Shown here in pieces: positions 8,291 to 16,652 of a stretch of DNA of 42,258 nt (its first letter is position 1; every line of letters begins with the position of its first letter). The stretch spans positions 1 through 42,258 of the forward strand of contig CAKRRG010000022.1 in assembly GCA_934394545.1 (NCBI GenBank). Reading direction: 5' to 3'. Made by a program: the position numbers and the translations under genes. The notes under the pieces are model-generated. The model ran no database searches and had not been told where the DNA came from. It saw only the letters and a program-made list of their open reading frames with translations. The DNA comes from an uncultured Blautia sp. GTDB lineage: Bacteria > Bacillota > Clostridia > Lachnospirales > Lachnospiraceae.

Positions 8291-11200
8291 ATGATTACCA
8301 GAGAAAATATTACTCATTTTTATACAAAATATAAAGAAAATTTAAAAACGGAGGACCGGATCCAGGAGGAACTTCTTGAAGCAGAGGATCAGGAGGTCTG
8401 GCTGGAGAATCTGAAAAATAAATCCAGAGTTATGCGTCGTCTTTATATTGAGAATGAGGCACTTTTGAATCTGTATATCCGTCCCTTTCTGGCAGGAGAG
8501 GCCAGATTAGATGATGAATTGGCAGAGGAATTTCTGCATCAGATCCGTGTAGCGGATTCTGAGGGATTTGAGGATAATCCTGCCATGCTGGAGATCCTGG
8601 AAATTCTGGATGGATATTTTCAAAAAAACAACGATCTGGATTCTTATATCTGGACTTTGAATCTTCTGGGAAATATGCACAACCGTCCCTTTTGCTCCGA
8701 AGATGGCAGGAAAGGTATGGAATATTTCAAAAGATTGCGGGCACTTACACCCCATTATTTTGAGATCCAGGATTTTGAGGTAAGAAAGAGGATCATTTTT
8801 TCTTACTACAATCTGCCTATTATCATTATGAATTTTAGTCTTGGCTCTGCCAGCGATACATTACGCTATATTGATGAGGCATTGGTGTTTTATAATGATG
8901 AGAAAATCCGTGCTCTGGATGGAGAACGGTTTGATTTTGATGGGCTCATCCAGGAACTGAATTACGATCTTCTGGGAAATTCAGTACTTCAATATTCCAA
9001 ACATGAGATTGATAAGACCCTTCTTTCCCGTGCGGATAAAGTATTGGGGAAATATTACCAGAGCGAGCTTGAGAAGAATCCCAACCCTTACGAAATGCTG
9101 GATGAGATTTACTGTAATTACTGGCTGAGTCAGTTCTACCAGGGGAAGATCACCTGTACGGAGCTGCTGGAGGACTATAGGAAATTCTGTGAGTACAGCA
9201 TGAAAAATGACAGCCTGGACAGCCAGAGCGGGGTGGATTTTTCAGACAGCCGTTATTTCCAGGTGGTGGTAAATCATTTGCCTACGATTCTGGAATTAAT
9301 GGAGAAATATAAGGATGAATATCATGGACCATCGGATATCCGGGAGTTTTGCGTATCCAATTATATCCGCGTCATCAGAAGTTTGTCCAGAACAGAGAAT
9401 GACAACTTTGTGAATGATGTGATCTGGCGTTCCCTTGGGGAAATTCTGAAATATGCTTCAGAGGATGAGGTGAATACTCTTTTACTTATGCAGATCATGG
9501 TAAGCCGAGATGAAAGTACGGCCCTGCACAGTGCAATGGTGGAACAGCTTGCCAGACGGATCCTAAATACGGTAATCAAGAAAAAGCCTGAATTGCTGAT
9601 CGGAACCTTTGGATATGAGAACGTGGTAGAAGTGCTGGAAAATCAGGAGAATATACTGGATTTTGTATCCCAGGCTGCTCAGCTTCTTGATATTGGAATG
9701 ATTCAGCTGGCTTCAATTGTAAATAAGCAGTCCAGACAGCTTACTGCAAGAGAGAAGGAGAATATCATCCATCATGCAGCATCCGGTGCCAAATTCCTGG
9801 AAGATATTCCGTCTCTTTGTAAATATCGGGAAGCCGTTCTGGGGCATCACAAATCCTGGGATGGAAAGATGGGCTATCCGGCAGAGTTTGATAACAGGAA
9901 GTCCGGAATCCGTTTTCTTATAGAGATTTTACACATCAGTGACTGTCTGGATGCCGGAACGGACTTTGTCAGTCGAAGCTATAAGCAGAGTAAGAAGCTT
10001 CCTAAGATGTTGGAGGAATTTTCCGCAGGGAAAGGTTCTGTTTATTGTCCGGAGCTTGTGGACCTTATAAAGGAAGATCAGAAGCTGCAGGCAGACCTGG
10101 CCTATCTTACAGGACCTGGCAGGATACGGACTTGTTATTCCATTTATAGCAGGGCTGTGGACCAGAATACGAAAGAGAGAAATCTTCTGATTGATGTTGA
10201 CAAGTGGGAAGAGCGAAAAGATCAGCAGCCAGATGGCGGAGATATGATCCTTGATTTTCTTCACAAAAGCGGGCGGGAGAATCGTCAGCTGCTTGGGGCT
10301 CTCGCTAAGAATTCTCTGCTTATTTTGTATGTGGATATGCTGTCTGGTGAATATAAGGTTTCTTACCGTGGAAGTCAGAGACTTATGGATGAAAAAATAC
10401 CGGATGGTTACTATCCTGATTTCTTAAAGAAGTATCTTGCCAAGAATTGTGAGCCGTCTGACTGGGAGAAAATACGTTTAAAAATAAAGCTTTCAGAGCT
10501 TTCCCATACATTTCTGGAACAGGATGGAAGCTACGAATGTGAAGGCCGTGTGAAGATCAGAAATGTATACCGATGGGTTCGTTTCCAGTTTATCTGTCTG
10601 GAGGATGAGAATGCCATGCCCAGGATGATGACTGTGATTGCCACAGATGTGCAGGAGAGCCACAGCCGGAATGAGCAGCTGATGAACAGTCTGAAGGAAG
10701 CATACAGGTCCGCAGAACAGGCGAACAAGGCGAAAAGTGTGTTCCTTAGTAATATGTCCCATGATATCCGTACTCCGATGAATGGAATTCTGGGGATGAC
10801 ACAGATTGCAATGAACCATCTGAATGAGCCGGAGCGCATTCTGGATTGTCTGCAAAAGATTGACAATTCCTCCAGACATCTTCTGGGACTGATCAATGAA
10901 GTTCTTGATATGTCGAAGATTGAAAGCGGGGATACGGTGCTTCGGGAGGAAGCTTTGTATCTGACGAAGACCATGGAAATGGTGGATGGTGTATGCCGTC
11001 CGGCTGCTGTGGAGAAGAAGCAGAGTTTTCACATAAATATAGAAGGTATCCGTGATGATCGTGTCATAGCAGACCCGGTAAGGCTTCGTCAGATTTTGAT
11101 CAATCTCATTTCTAATGGAGTGAAATATACTCCGGAGAATGGTAAGATCCAGGTAAAGGTGGTTCAGGAAAAGAGCTCTGTGGCGGGAAAAGGGTGCTAT

Positions 11201-11896
11201 ACCTTTGTGGTAAAGGACAATGGGATCGGTATGTCCAAGGCGTTTCAGAAGAGGCTATTTGAGCCCTTTACCCGTGAAGACAACAGCATGACCAGTGTGA
11301 TCCAGGGAACCGGGCTGGGGCTGTCCATTGCCAGATCTATTATTGCGCAGATGGGTGGAACCATTGAGGTGGAGAGCCAACAGGGGGAAGGTACGACCTT
11401 TGTTGTACGTCTGGAGCTGCCATTGGCAGAAGAGGATGCTGCTCATATCGGGGAAATTTCCGGGGCAGCAGAAGAACAGGAAATAGAGAGGAAACTGGAT
11501 TTCCTGAAAGGCCACCGGATCATGCTGGTTGAAGATAATGCCCTTAACAGAGAAATTGCTTACGAGCTTTTGACAGAGCAAGGACTGATTGTAGATGTTG
11601 TGAAGAACGGACAGGAGGCATTGGAGCTTCTAAGTGGGCAGCCAGAGTTCTTTTATGAGCTTATTTTCATGGATATCCAGATGCCGGTTATGGATGGCTA
11701 TGAGGCAACCAGGCAAATCCGTGCAGGAAAGCGTGCCTATTGGCAGAATCTGCCGGTGATCGCCATGACAGCAAATGTTTTTCAGGAGGATAAACGCCAT
11801 GCCTCTGAGTGCGGAATGAGTGGATTTGTTTCCAAGCCGATCGATATGGAAGTGATTTATTCTGTGCTTGAAAAATGGCTTCCTAAGATTTTTTGA
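8291..11896 (+). CDS. Large soluble hybrid histidine kinase with degenerate HD-GYP-like domain and receiver
   Basis: 1201 residues with no evident membrane segment. Residues 1-440 are helical and unrecognised. Residues about 445-560 resemble an HD-GYP domain: HHKSWDGKMGYP (His519, His520, Asp524, GYP 528-530) is kept, but the metal-binding HD is replaced by LLDIGMI (Leu466-Asp467). Residues about 690-790 look PAS-like. HisKA follows with SNMSHDIRTPMNG (His824), then HATPase_c with NLISNGVKYTPENG (Asn938-), DNGIGM (Asp976) and GTGLGLSIA, and a C-terminal receiver with phospho-acceptor Asp1128 (FMDIQMPVMDG). It should autophosphorylate His824 and pass phosphate to Asp1128; no separate output regulator lies nearby. 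The ATG has GAGGAG upstream. It is in one operon with the GGDEF gene. Confidence 0.9.
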   Translation: MITRENITHFYTKYKENLKTEDRIQEELLEAEDQEVWLENLKNKSRVMRRLYIENEALLNLYIRPFLAGEARLDDELAEEFLHQIRVADSEGFEDNPAMLEILEILDGYFQKNNDLDSYIWTLNLLGNMHNRPFCSEDGRKGMEYFKRLRALTPHYFEIQDFEVRKRIIFSYYNLPIIIMNFSLGSASDTLRYIDEALVFYNDEKIRALDGERFDFDGLIQELNYDLLGNSVLQYSKHEIDKTLLSRADKVLGKYYQSELEKNPNPYEMLDEIYCNYWLSQFYQGKITCTELLEDYRKFCEYSMKNDSLDSQSGVDFSDSRYFQVVVNHLPTILELMEKYKDEYHGPSDIREFCVSNYIRVIRSLSRTENDNFVNDVIWRSLGEILKYASEDEVNTLLLMQIMVSRDESTALHSAMVEQLARRILNTVIKKKPELLIGTFGYENVVEVLENQENILDFVSQAAQLLDIGMIQLASIVNKQSRQLTAREKENIIHHAASGAKFLEDIPSLCKYREAVLGHHKSWDGKMGYPAEFDNRKSGIRFLIEILHISDCLDAGTDFVSRSYKQSKKLPKMLEEFSAGKGSVYCPELVDLIKEDQKLQADLAYLTGPGRIRTCYSIYSRAVDQNTKERNLLIDVDKWEERKDQQPDGGDMILDFLHKSGRENRQLLGALAKNSLLILYVDMLSGEYKVSYRGSQRLMDEKIPDGYYPDFLKKYLAKNCEPSDWEKIRLKIKLSELSHTFLEQDGSYECEGRVKIRNVYRWVRFQFICLEDENAMPRMMTVIATDVQESHSRNEQLMNSLKEAYRSAEQANKAKSVFLSNMSHDIRTPMNGILGMTQIAMNHLNEPERILDCLQKIDNSSRHLLGLINEVLDMSKIESGDTVLREEALYLTKTMEMVDGVCRPAAVEKKQSFHINIEGIRDDRVIADPVRLRQILINLISNGVKYTPENGKIQVKVVQEKSSVAGKGCYTFVVKDNGIGMSKAFQKRLFEPFTREDNSMTSVIQGTGLGLSIARSIIAQMGGTIEVESQQGEGTTFVVRLELPLAEEDAAHIGEISGAAEEQEIERKLDFLKGHRIMLVEDNALNREIAYELLTEQGLIVDVVKNGQEALELLSGQPEFFYELIFMDIQMPVMDGYEATRQIRAGKRAYWQNLPVIAMTANVFQEDKRHASECGMSGFVSKPIDMEVIYSVLEKWLPKIF

Positions 11897-11918
11897 GATG
11901 GATAAGGGAGAGATAGAA

Positions 11919-13295
11919 TTGAGCAGGAACAGATACGAAATTGATATGTGTAACGGAACGATCATGGATAAGCTGGTTTCCTTTGTGCTTCCGCTTATGG
12001 CTTCCGGGATTTTGCAGCTGATGTTTAATGCTGTGGATATTATTGTGGTAGGACGTTTCACAGGCAGTCAGGCGTTGGCAGCAGTAGGTTCTACCACAGC
12101 GCTGATCAATATGTTTATTAACCTTTTTATTGGTATTTCTCTTGGAGCGAATGTTCTGGCTGCCAGATTTTTTGCAGCAGGCAAAAATAAAGAAATGAGT
12201 GAGACTGTACATACAGCAGTGACATTTGCTTTGCTCAGCGGTCTTTTTATGGCTGTATTTGGGCTTGTTTTTTCCCGCTTTGCGTTGGAGCTTATGGGAA
12301 CACCGGCAGATGTAATTGACCAGTCTGCGCTGTATATGCGGATTTATTTCCTGGGAATGCCCTTTTTTATGCTTTATAATTACGGCGCGGCAATTCTCCG
12401 TGCAGTGGGAGATACCAAGCGCCCGCTTATGTACCTGATCGTAGCTGGAGTGACCAATGCGTTGCTGAATATGTTTCTTGTGATCGTCATGCATATGGGA
12501 GTGGCAGGGGTAGCCATTGCTACGGTGATCTCACAGCTGATTTCCTGCTTCCTGGTGCTGCGGTGTCTGTATGTAACGGATAGCAGCTATCAGCTTCGCT
12601 TTTCCAGATTATGCATAAAAAAGTACTATCTGGTGCAAATCTTCCAGGTGGGCATTCCGGCTGGAATACAGAGTACGGTTATTAATTTTTCCAATGTGCT
12701 TTTGCAGTCATCTGTAAATTCCTTTGGCTCTGTTGCCATGGCGGGATATACAGCGGCCAATAACATTCTGGGGTTTTTGTATGCTGCTGTAAATGCGGTT
12801 ACCCAGGCCTGCATGAGCTTTACCAGCCAGAATTACGGCGTTGGAAAATACAAACGAATGGACAGAGTGCTGCTGGATTGCGGCATATTGTCTTTCGTGA
12901 TTGCCCTTGTGCTGGGCTGCGGTTCGTACCTATTTGGAGGCCAGATCCTGAAGATTTATACAGAGGATGCAGAGGTTATCCGCTGCGGTGTGGAGATCCT
13001 TTCGATTACCACAGTGCCATATTTCCTGTGTGGGATCATGGATCTGTTTCCGGGAGCGCTTCGCGGAATGGGACATTCCGGTGTGCCTATGATCCTGTCC
13101 ATTATCGGTACCGTTGGTACCAGAATTGTGTGGATCTTTTTTGTATTTCCAAAGTCCAGATCCTTGTATACCTTATTTATTTCTTATCCGGCATCCTGGG
13201 CCATTACCATTGTGATGCAGGTGGCATGCTTTGTATTTGTAAGACGAAAGGTGCACAGGCAGCTGAAGGGTACGGGAAAGGCGTCCTTTAATTGA
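11919..13295 (+). CDS. MATE family efflux transporter
   Basis: An integral membrane protein of about 458 residues and 12 predicted helices. It has family-typical features: the CNGTIMDKLVSFVLPLMASG entry, FNAVDIIVVGRFTGSQALAA in helix 1-2 and GALRGMGHSGVPM in the second half. MATE carriers export organic cations or drugs using Na+ or H+ gradients; the substrate is not predictable. The start is uncertain: TTG at 11919 has GGGAG at a good distance, ATG at 11898 directly follows the kinase stop but lacks a ribosome-binding site, and TTG at 11868 would overlap the kinase. I chose 11919. Placement right after the kinase suggests co-transcription. Confidence 0.88.
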   Translation: MSRNRYEIDMCNGTIMDKLVSFVLPLMASGILQLMFNAVDIIVVGRFTGSQALAAVGSTTALINMFINLFIGISLGANVLAARFFAAGKNKEMSETVHTAVTFALLSGLFMAVFGLVFSRFALELMGTPADVIDQSALYMRIYFLGMPFFMLYNYGAAILRAVGDTKRPLMYLIVAGVTNALLNMFLVIVMHMGVAGVAIATVISQLISCFLVLRCLYVTDSSYQLRFSRLCIKKYYLVQIFQVGIPAGIQSTVINFSNVLLQSSVNSFGSVAMAGYTAANNILGFLYAAVNAVTQACMSFTSQNYGVGKYKRMDRVLLDCGILSFVIALVLGCGSYLFGGQILKIYTEDAEVIRCGVEILSITTVPYFLCGIMDLFPGALRGMGHSGVPMILSIIGTVGTRIVWIFFVFPKSRSLYTLFISYPASWAITIVMQVACFVFVRRKVHRQLKGTGKASFN

Positions 13296-13307
13296 TAAAA
13301 AGTGAAA

Positions 13308-13352
13308 AATAAGAGCCGGGAATGGGGGAAAGACCTGTTCCTGGCTCTTATT
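13308..13352 (+). terminator. Terminator hairpin after the MATE gene
   Basis: A 15-bp stem with one G:U pair (13308-13322 with 13338-13352), where AATAAGAGCC pairs with GGCTCTTATT at the base. It is immediately followed by a second palindrome. The U-tract is interrupted (TTATTGTCTTT). Confidence 0.7.
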
Positions 13353-13389
13353 GTCTTTCGCCCTGTTTTGGAGGAATTGGGCGAAAGAC
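13353..13389. repeat. Perfect 11-bp stem-loop next to the MATE terminator
   Basis: GTCTTTCGCCC (13353-13363) and GGGCGAAAGAC (13379-13389) are exact reverse complements with a 15-base loop. It abuts the previous hairpin with no gap and lies between the convergent MATE and M56 genes. It lacks a U-tract on either strand. Confidence 0.7.
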
Positions 13390-13500
13390 CATGATAATGG
13401 AAATGTTACAATTGAATTATTTGTGTTTGTTGATATGCTTTCTTGTTGTTTCATCCTCTGGAATGGATGACCGACAAAATTAAATGTAAATGCTGCGGAA

Positions 13501-14757
13501 TTATTTGTGTGGGCATTTTGGGTATGTGACAGAACCCAAATAATCCATAATAACAAGATGATTGCACTTTTTGCATTTCTTGGCAGTATATGTTTTAACG
13601 ATACAACCGCCATTGCTTTGTGAATAATGTCTGTCTGCATAACCAGATTCAAAATCATGGGTACATATGATAGCTCTTGAATCGGAAACAGAAGTGTCGA
13701 CTGGAGTTACGTCACCGTCTTCTGATTTGAAGAGCGTATCATAATTGGAAAATAAATGCGTGGTGTCTGCAGAATGATTAAAGTTGATAAACTCTTCGTT
13801 GATAGGAGAATCATCCATTACCTCCGTCGTCTGCATCGGTGCATATGCAAACGTCGTAGTTCCGCTTAAGATCACAGATGCCATTATGGCAGCAACCGTT
13901 CCAATTTTAGATGCTTTTCTATTTCCCATCATAATAAATTCCACTCTCCTTTTTATCGTGTATCGTTCCCCTAACAAGTTGTTTTTCCAGACTACAGGAA
14001 CCTGTCTGTCTTTTCCAGAAAGATTCACAAGGGCAGCTGCATAGACTTTGCGCTCCTCCAGAGAAAATCCGGTGGTAGCGGCTTCATCTGCAATGTTTTC
14101 GGAAAAAACAGTGTAAAGTAATAGTGTCAGGAGTGCTAACGGGTTGTAAAAATAGAGGCAAATGGCTAGCAGGCACATTAACTTTACAACTGAATCATGG
14201 CAGCGCAGGTGCGAATATTCATGGCGGATGATCATTTCGGACAATGTGGAATCATCAAGGCTTTTGGGAGTGATTATAAATGGCCTGAAGAATCCAATTG
14301 TATAAGGTGACGGAACCAGAGGAGAAATGCGGTATTCCACATCTCCGATCCCAGGTAAGAAACAAGTTCTTATTTCGGTAATCCTTTTTAGCTTTCGCGT
14401 GAGCCAATGGTACTTTATAATCTCATAGATGGAGAATCCGATCACAAGATGCAGCCAGCATAATCCGATTATAAAAGCCCAGTTGGACATCCAGACAGAG
14501 ATTTCGCCATAAGAAAAAGCCTCTTTATTGTCAAATTTTATAAAATCTGAATTATTGACAATAGAATCTGTTACCTCCAGCACATTCGTGGGCATAAGAT
14601 ATTTCACTACCTGAAATGGGAATAAATATCCCACCAGACTCAGTAATACTAATTTCCGGCCAAGCCGGTAAGAAAAGTTTTTCCTTTGAATCAGCAATAG
14701 CAGCAAACAAAGTAGGATCGGTACTGTTCCTGCTATGCTCATACAGATTGAAAGCAT
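13501..14757 (-). CDS. M56 family (BlaR1/MecR1-like) membrane metallopeptidase with Cys/His-rich sensor tail
   Basis: 418 residues. Membrane helices lie near residues 5-24, 34-52, 95-113 and 190-212, with a final helix at about 285-307. The peptidase motif is RHEYSHLRCHD (His179, Glu180, His183), and the region includes the family-typical PYTIGFFRPFIITP. In BlaR1/MecR1 this protease cleaves the BlaI repressor in response to an outside signal. Here there is no penicillin-binding domain: the extracytoplasmic tail (from about 308) is short and ends in a Cys/His-rich segment with ICTH, GGC, KKCKKC and KCPHK, which could bind metal or form disulfides. The partner encoded 9 bases upstream is a membrane protein rather than a classical BlaI. 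The ribosome-binding site GAGGAA overlaps the upstream stop. Confidence 0.85.
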   Translation of the reverse strand: MLSICMSIAGTVPILLCLLLLLIQRKNFSYRLGRKLVLLSLVGYLFPFQVVKYLMPTNVLEVTDSIVNNSDFIKFDNKEAFSYGEISVWMSNWAFIIGLCWLHLVIGFSIYEIIKYHWLTRKLKRITEIRTCFLPGIGDVEYRISPLVPSPYTIGFFRPFIITPKSLDDSTLSEMIIRHEYSHLRCHDSVVKLMCLLAICLYFYNPLALLTLLLYTVFSENIADEAATTGFSLEERKVYAAALVNLSGKDRQVPVVWKNNLLGERYTIKRRVEFIMMGNRKASKIGTVAAIMASVILSGTTTFAYAPMQTTEVMDDSPINEEFINFNHSADTTHLFSNYDTLFKSEDGDVTPVDTSVSDSRAIICTHDFESGYADRHYSQSNGGCIVKTYTAKKCKKCNHLVIMDYLGSVTYPKCPHK

Positions 14758-14766
14758 GCAAGTTCC

Positions 14767-15183
14767 TCACTTAAATTGGTCAATGAAATCCAGCAAATCC
14801 TTCTGCTCCTCTTTGCTAAGGGATGAATCCTTGGCAAAAGCACAGAACAGACAGGCAATGGTATCCTTAAACTTCCTGGAATTCCCGGAAGCTTCACCTG
14901 GGAAATCACTGTAGTCGGATTGGTGAGACTTCTTCAGTTCTTCAAGAATATTCCGGAACAGCTGGTCTCTCTTTTCAAGTTGCTGTCTGAGCCATAAGAT
15001 GTGTGAAAAGAAACCAAAAGCCAGTATGGGAAGACCGAAGGACAGTAAGATCGCCTTCACCAGATAAAAGGTTGCAGCTGGCTGCTCTAAGGTTGGAATT
15101 CCGCTTATCATGCAAACAAGCAGCCCGCATCCGGTAAGGATAGTAAATACAATACCGGATAAGATTAAAATTACTTTTTTCAT
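14767..15183 (-). CDS. Small two-helix membrane protein with BlaI-like C-terminal tail
   Basis: 138 residues; I do not recognise the full protein. Two hydrophobic segments (about 4-29 and 40-65) are followed by a charged helix (LRQQLEKRDQLFRNILEELK) and a cytosolic tail. Its last 30 residues (IACLFCAFAKDSSLSKEEQK, then DLLDFIDQF) resemble the C-terminal dimerisation and cleavage region of BlaI/MecI repressors, where a small hydrophobic helix precedes L-S-x-E-E-x-x-x-L. No helix-turn-helix is present. It is first in the operon with the M56 protease, in the position normally held by blaI, with AGGAGG as ribosome-binding site. Being a substrate of the protease is an inference from tail and context only. 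Confidence 0.65.
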   Translation of the reverse strand: MKKVILILSGIVFTILTGCGLLVCMISGIPTLEQPAATFYLVKAILLSFGLPILAFGFFSHILWLRQQLEKRDQLFRNILEELKKSHQSDYSDFPGEASGNSRKFKDTIACLFCAFAKDSSLSKEEQKDLLDFIDQFK

Positions 15184-15198
15184 TAGGACCTCCTCAAC

Positions 15199-15210
15199 TT
15201 CTACGTAGAA
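15199..15210. promoter_or_regulatory. 12-bp palindrome upstream of the M56 operon
   Basis: TTCTACGTAGAA is a perfect palindrome just upstream of the Shine-Dalgarno of the minus-strand membrane-protein gene. It could be an operator, or a weak hairpin near the ribosome-binding site. Confidence 0.35.
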
Positions 15211-15308
15211 ATGGGATATCAGAAATAATTTTATTTTCTGCTCCCTTCACTATATATACGCAAACCAGAGGGAGAAATAACACGAAAATTGAAAAAAATT
15301 TTATTTTT

Positions 15309-15336
15309 TTGTGAAAGAGTAAAATTATGCTATACT
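15309..15336 (+). promoter_or_regulatory. Promoter of the exonuclease gene
   Basis: TTGTGA (15309-15314) is 16 bases from TATACT (15331-15336), which is preceded by TGC, giving an extended -10. The expected start is about 28 bases upstream of the ATG at 15371. Confidence 0.6.
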
Positions 15337-15370
15337 GAATGAAACGACTATTTATAGAAGGAGAATGAAC

Positions 15371-16429
15371 ATGCCTAAATTATTAATTATCGACGGCTCA
15401 TCTATGCTGTCCACATCCTACTATGGAAATCTTCCGAAATCCGTCCTTTTTGCAAAAACAGAAGAAGAGAAGGAGAAGCATTATTCTGAAATCCTGCACA
15501 CCTCCGATGGGAAATATACCAATGCCATGTTTACGATGCTGCGCACCCTTCTGGGCATTTATAAGAAAGTGAAGCCGGAATATGTAGCTTTTACCTTTGA
15601 TATGACAAGGGATACCTTCCGACGCACCCAGCTTGGCGCTGATTTCTATAAAGCAAATCGAAAAGAAACGGCACAGCCTTTGAAAGAACAGTTTGTACAG
15701 ATGGAGAATTTTTTAAAAGAAATCGGCTGTCCGGTTTTTATGAGTATGGACTATGAGGCAGATGACTATGCGGCTTCCCTTGTGGAAAAATTCCAGGGAC
15801 CGGAGCTGCAGACCTATGTTCTGACGAAAGACCACGATTATTTCCAGCTGGTAAGTCCCTATACCCGTATGTGGAGAGTGGTAACCAGGGATAAGCTGGA
15901 AGGACTGAAGGATGGGTACGGCCTGTATGGAAAAGAGGCGTATGAAGCCCTTCCTTCTAATGTATTTGAGTACACGCCGGAAATCGTCTATTCTGAGGAG
16001 GGCGTTTATCCGGAACAGATTCCGGTCCTTCTTGCAATCACCGGGGATCCAGGTGACGGAATTCCAGGCTGTAAAGGCGTTTCTTCAGCAGCAGCGCCGC
16101 TTGTAGCAGAATATAAAACCCTGGACGCGATCTATGAAGCAATTGAGGACTGCGAAGGCGTGGCAAAGAAAGAAAAGGAACTGAATACTTTCTGGAAAGA
16201 AAACCTTGGAATTGGCAGAAGCCCTCTGAAAGCACTGAAAACAAACAAAGAGATGGTGTATTTAAGTGAACAGCTTGCACTTATGAAAAGAGACATCGAA
16301 ATAGAGGAAGAACTGGAGGATTTGCGGCTGCATATTTATATAGACAAACTGACGGAGCAATTGAAACGGTATGAAATGAACAGCCTTTTATCTGAAGTGG
16401 AAAAGATTAAAAATTCTGACAATAAGTAA
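15371..16429 (+). CDS. Stand-alone 5'-3' exonuclease (Pol I N-terminal/FEN-like)
   Basis: 352 residues. It starts MPKLLIIDGSSML, with the first metal-binding Asp, and continues with FTFDMTRDTFRR and a YKANRKE segment, the metal cluster MDYEADDYAASL, LTKDHDYFQLV, and the helix-hairpin-helix-like GDPGDGIPGCKGV. These are the ordered motifs of the 5' nuclease domain of DNA polymerase I and of stand-alone FEN-like enzymes, without a polymerase domain. The likely role is removal of RNA primers or flaps during replication and repair. Start choice: ATG at 15365 is one base from AAGGAG, too close, while ATG at 15371 has a 7-base spacing. It is longer than the short Bacillus YpcP type because of a charged C-terminal extension. 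Confidence 0.85.
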   Translation: MPKLLIIDGSSMLSTSYYGNLPKSVLFAKTEEEKEKHYSEILHTSDGKYTNAMFTMLRTLLGIYKKVKPEYVAFTFDMTRDTFRRTQLGADFYKANRKETAQPLKEQFVQMENFLKEIGCPVFMSMDYEADDYAASLVEKFQGPELQTYVLTKDHDYFQLVSPYTRMWRVVTRDKLEGLKDGYGLYGKEAYEALPSNVFEYTPEIVYSEEGVYPEQIPVLLAITGDPGDGIPGCKGVSSAAAPLVAEYKTLDAIYEAIEDCEGVAKKEKELNTFWKENLGIGRSPLKALKTNKEMVYLSEQLALMKRDIEIEEELEDLRLHIYIDKLTEQLKRYEMNSLLSEVEKIKNSDNK

Positions 16430-16563
16430 AAATACCAAAATTGTCCAAAAAACAAAGAATACAATTAATTGTCTGAAAATAGAGAAAATATCTGAATAAT
16501 AACATCTAATGTGGAGATGTTTGCAATTTAATGTAAAAAATACAAATATTTCGCACAAAACAC

Positions 16564-16592
16564 TTGTCTAAATCTGAGTAATAGGATATAAT
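16564..16592 (+). promoter_or_regulatory. Strong promoter of the fibronectin-III repeat protein
   Basis: TTGTCT (16564-16569) and a consensus TATAAT (16587-16592) are separated by 17 bases. The start would be near 16599, about 54 bases before the ATG at 16653. Confidence 0.75.
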
Positions 16593-16652
16593 TTGATTTG
16601 TTACAGATTAACAAATTTATCTTATCAATTTTCAATTCATGGAGGGAAATGT

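Noticed and set aside
15241..15290. Minus-strand promoter of the M56 operon (TATATATA with a distant TTTGCG)
   Set aside because: A -10-like run is visible but no -35 at acceptable spacing, so no firm call was made.
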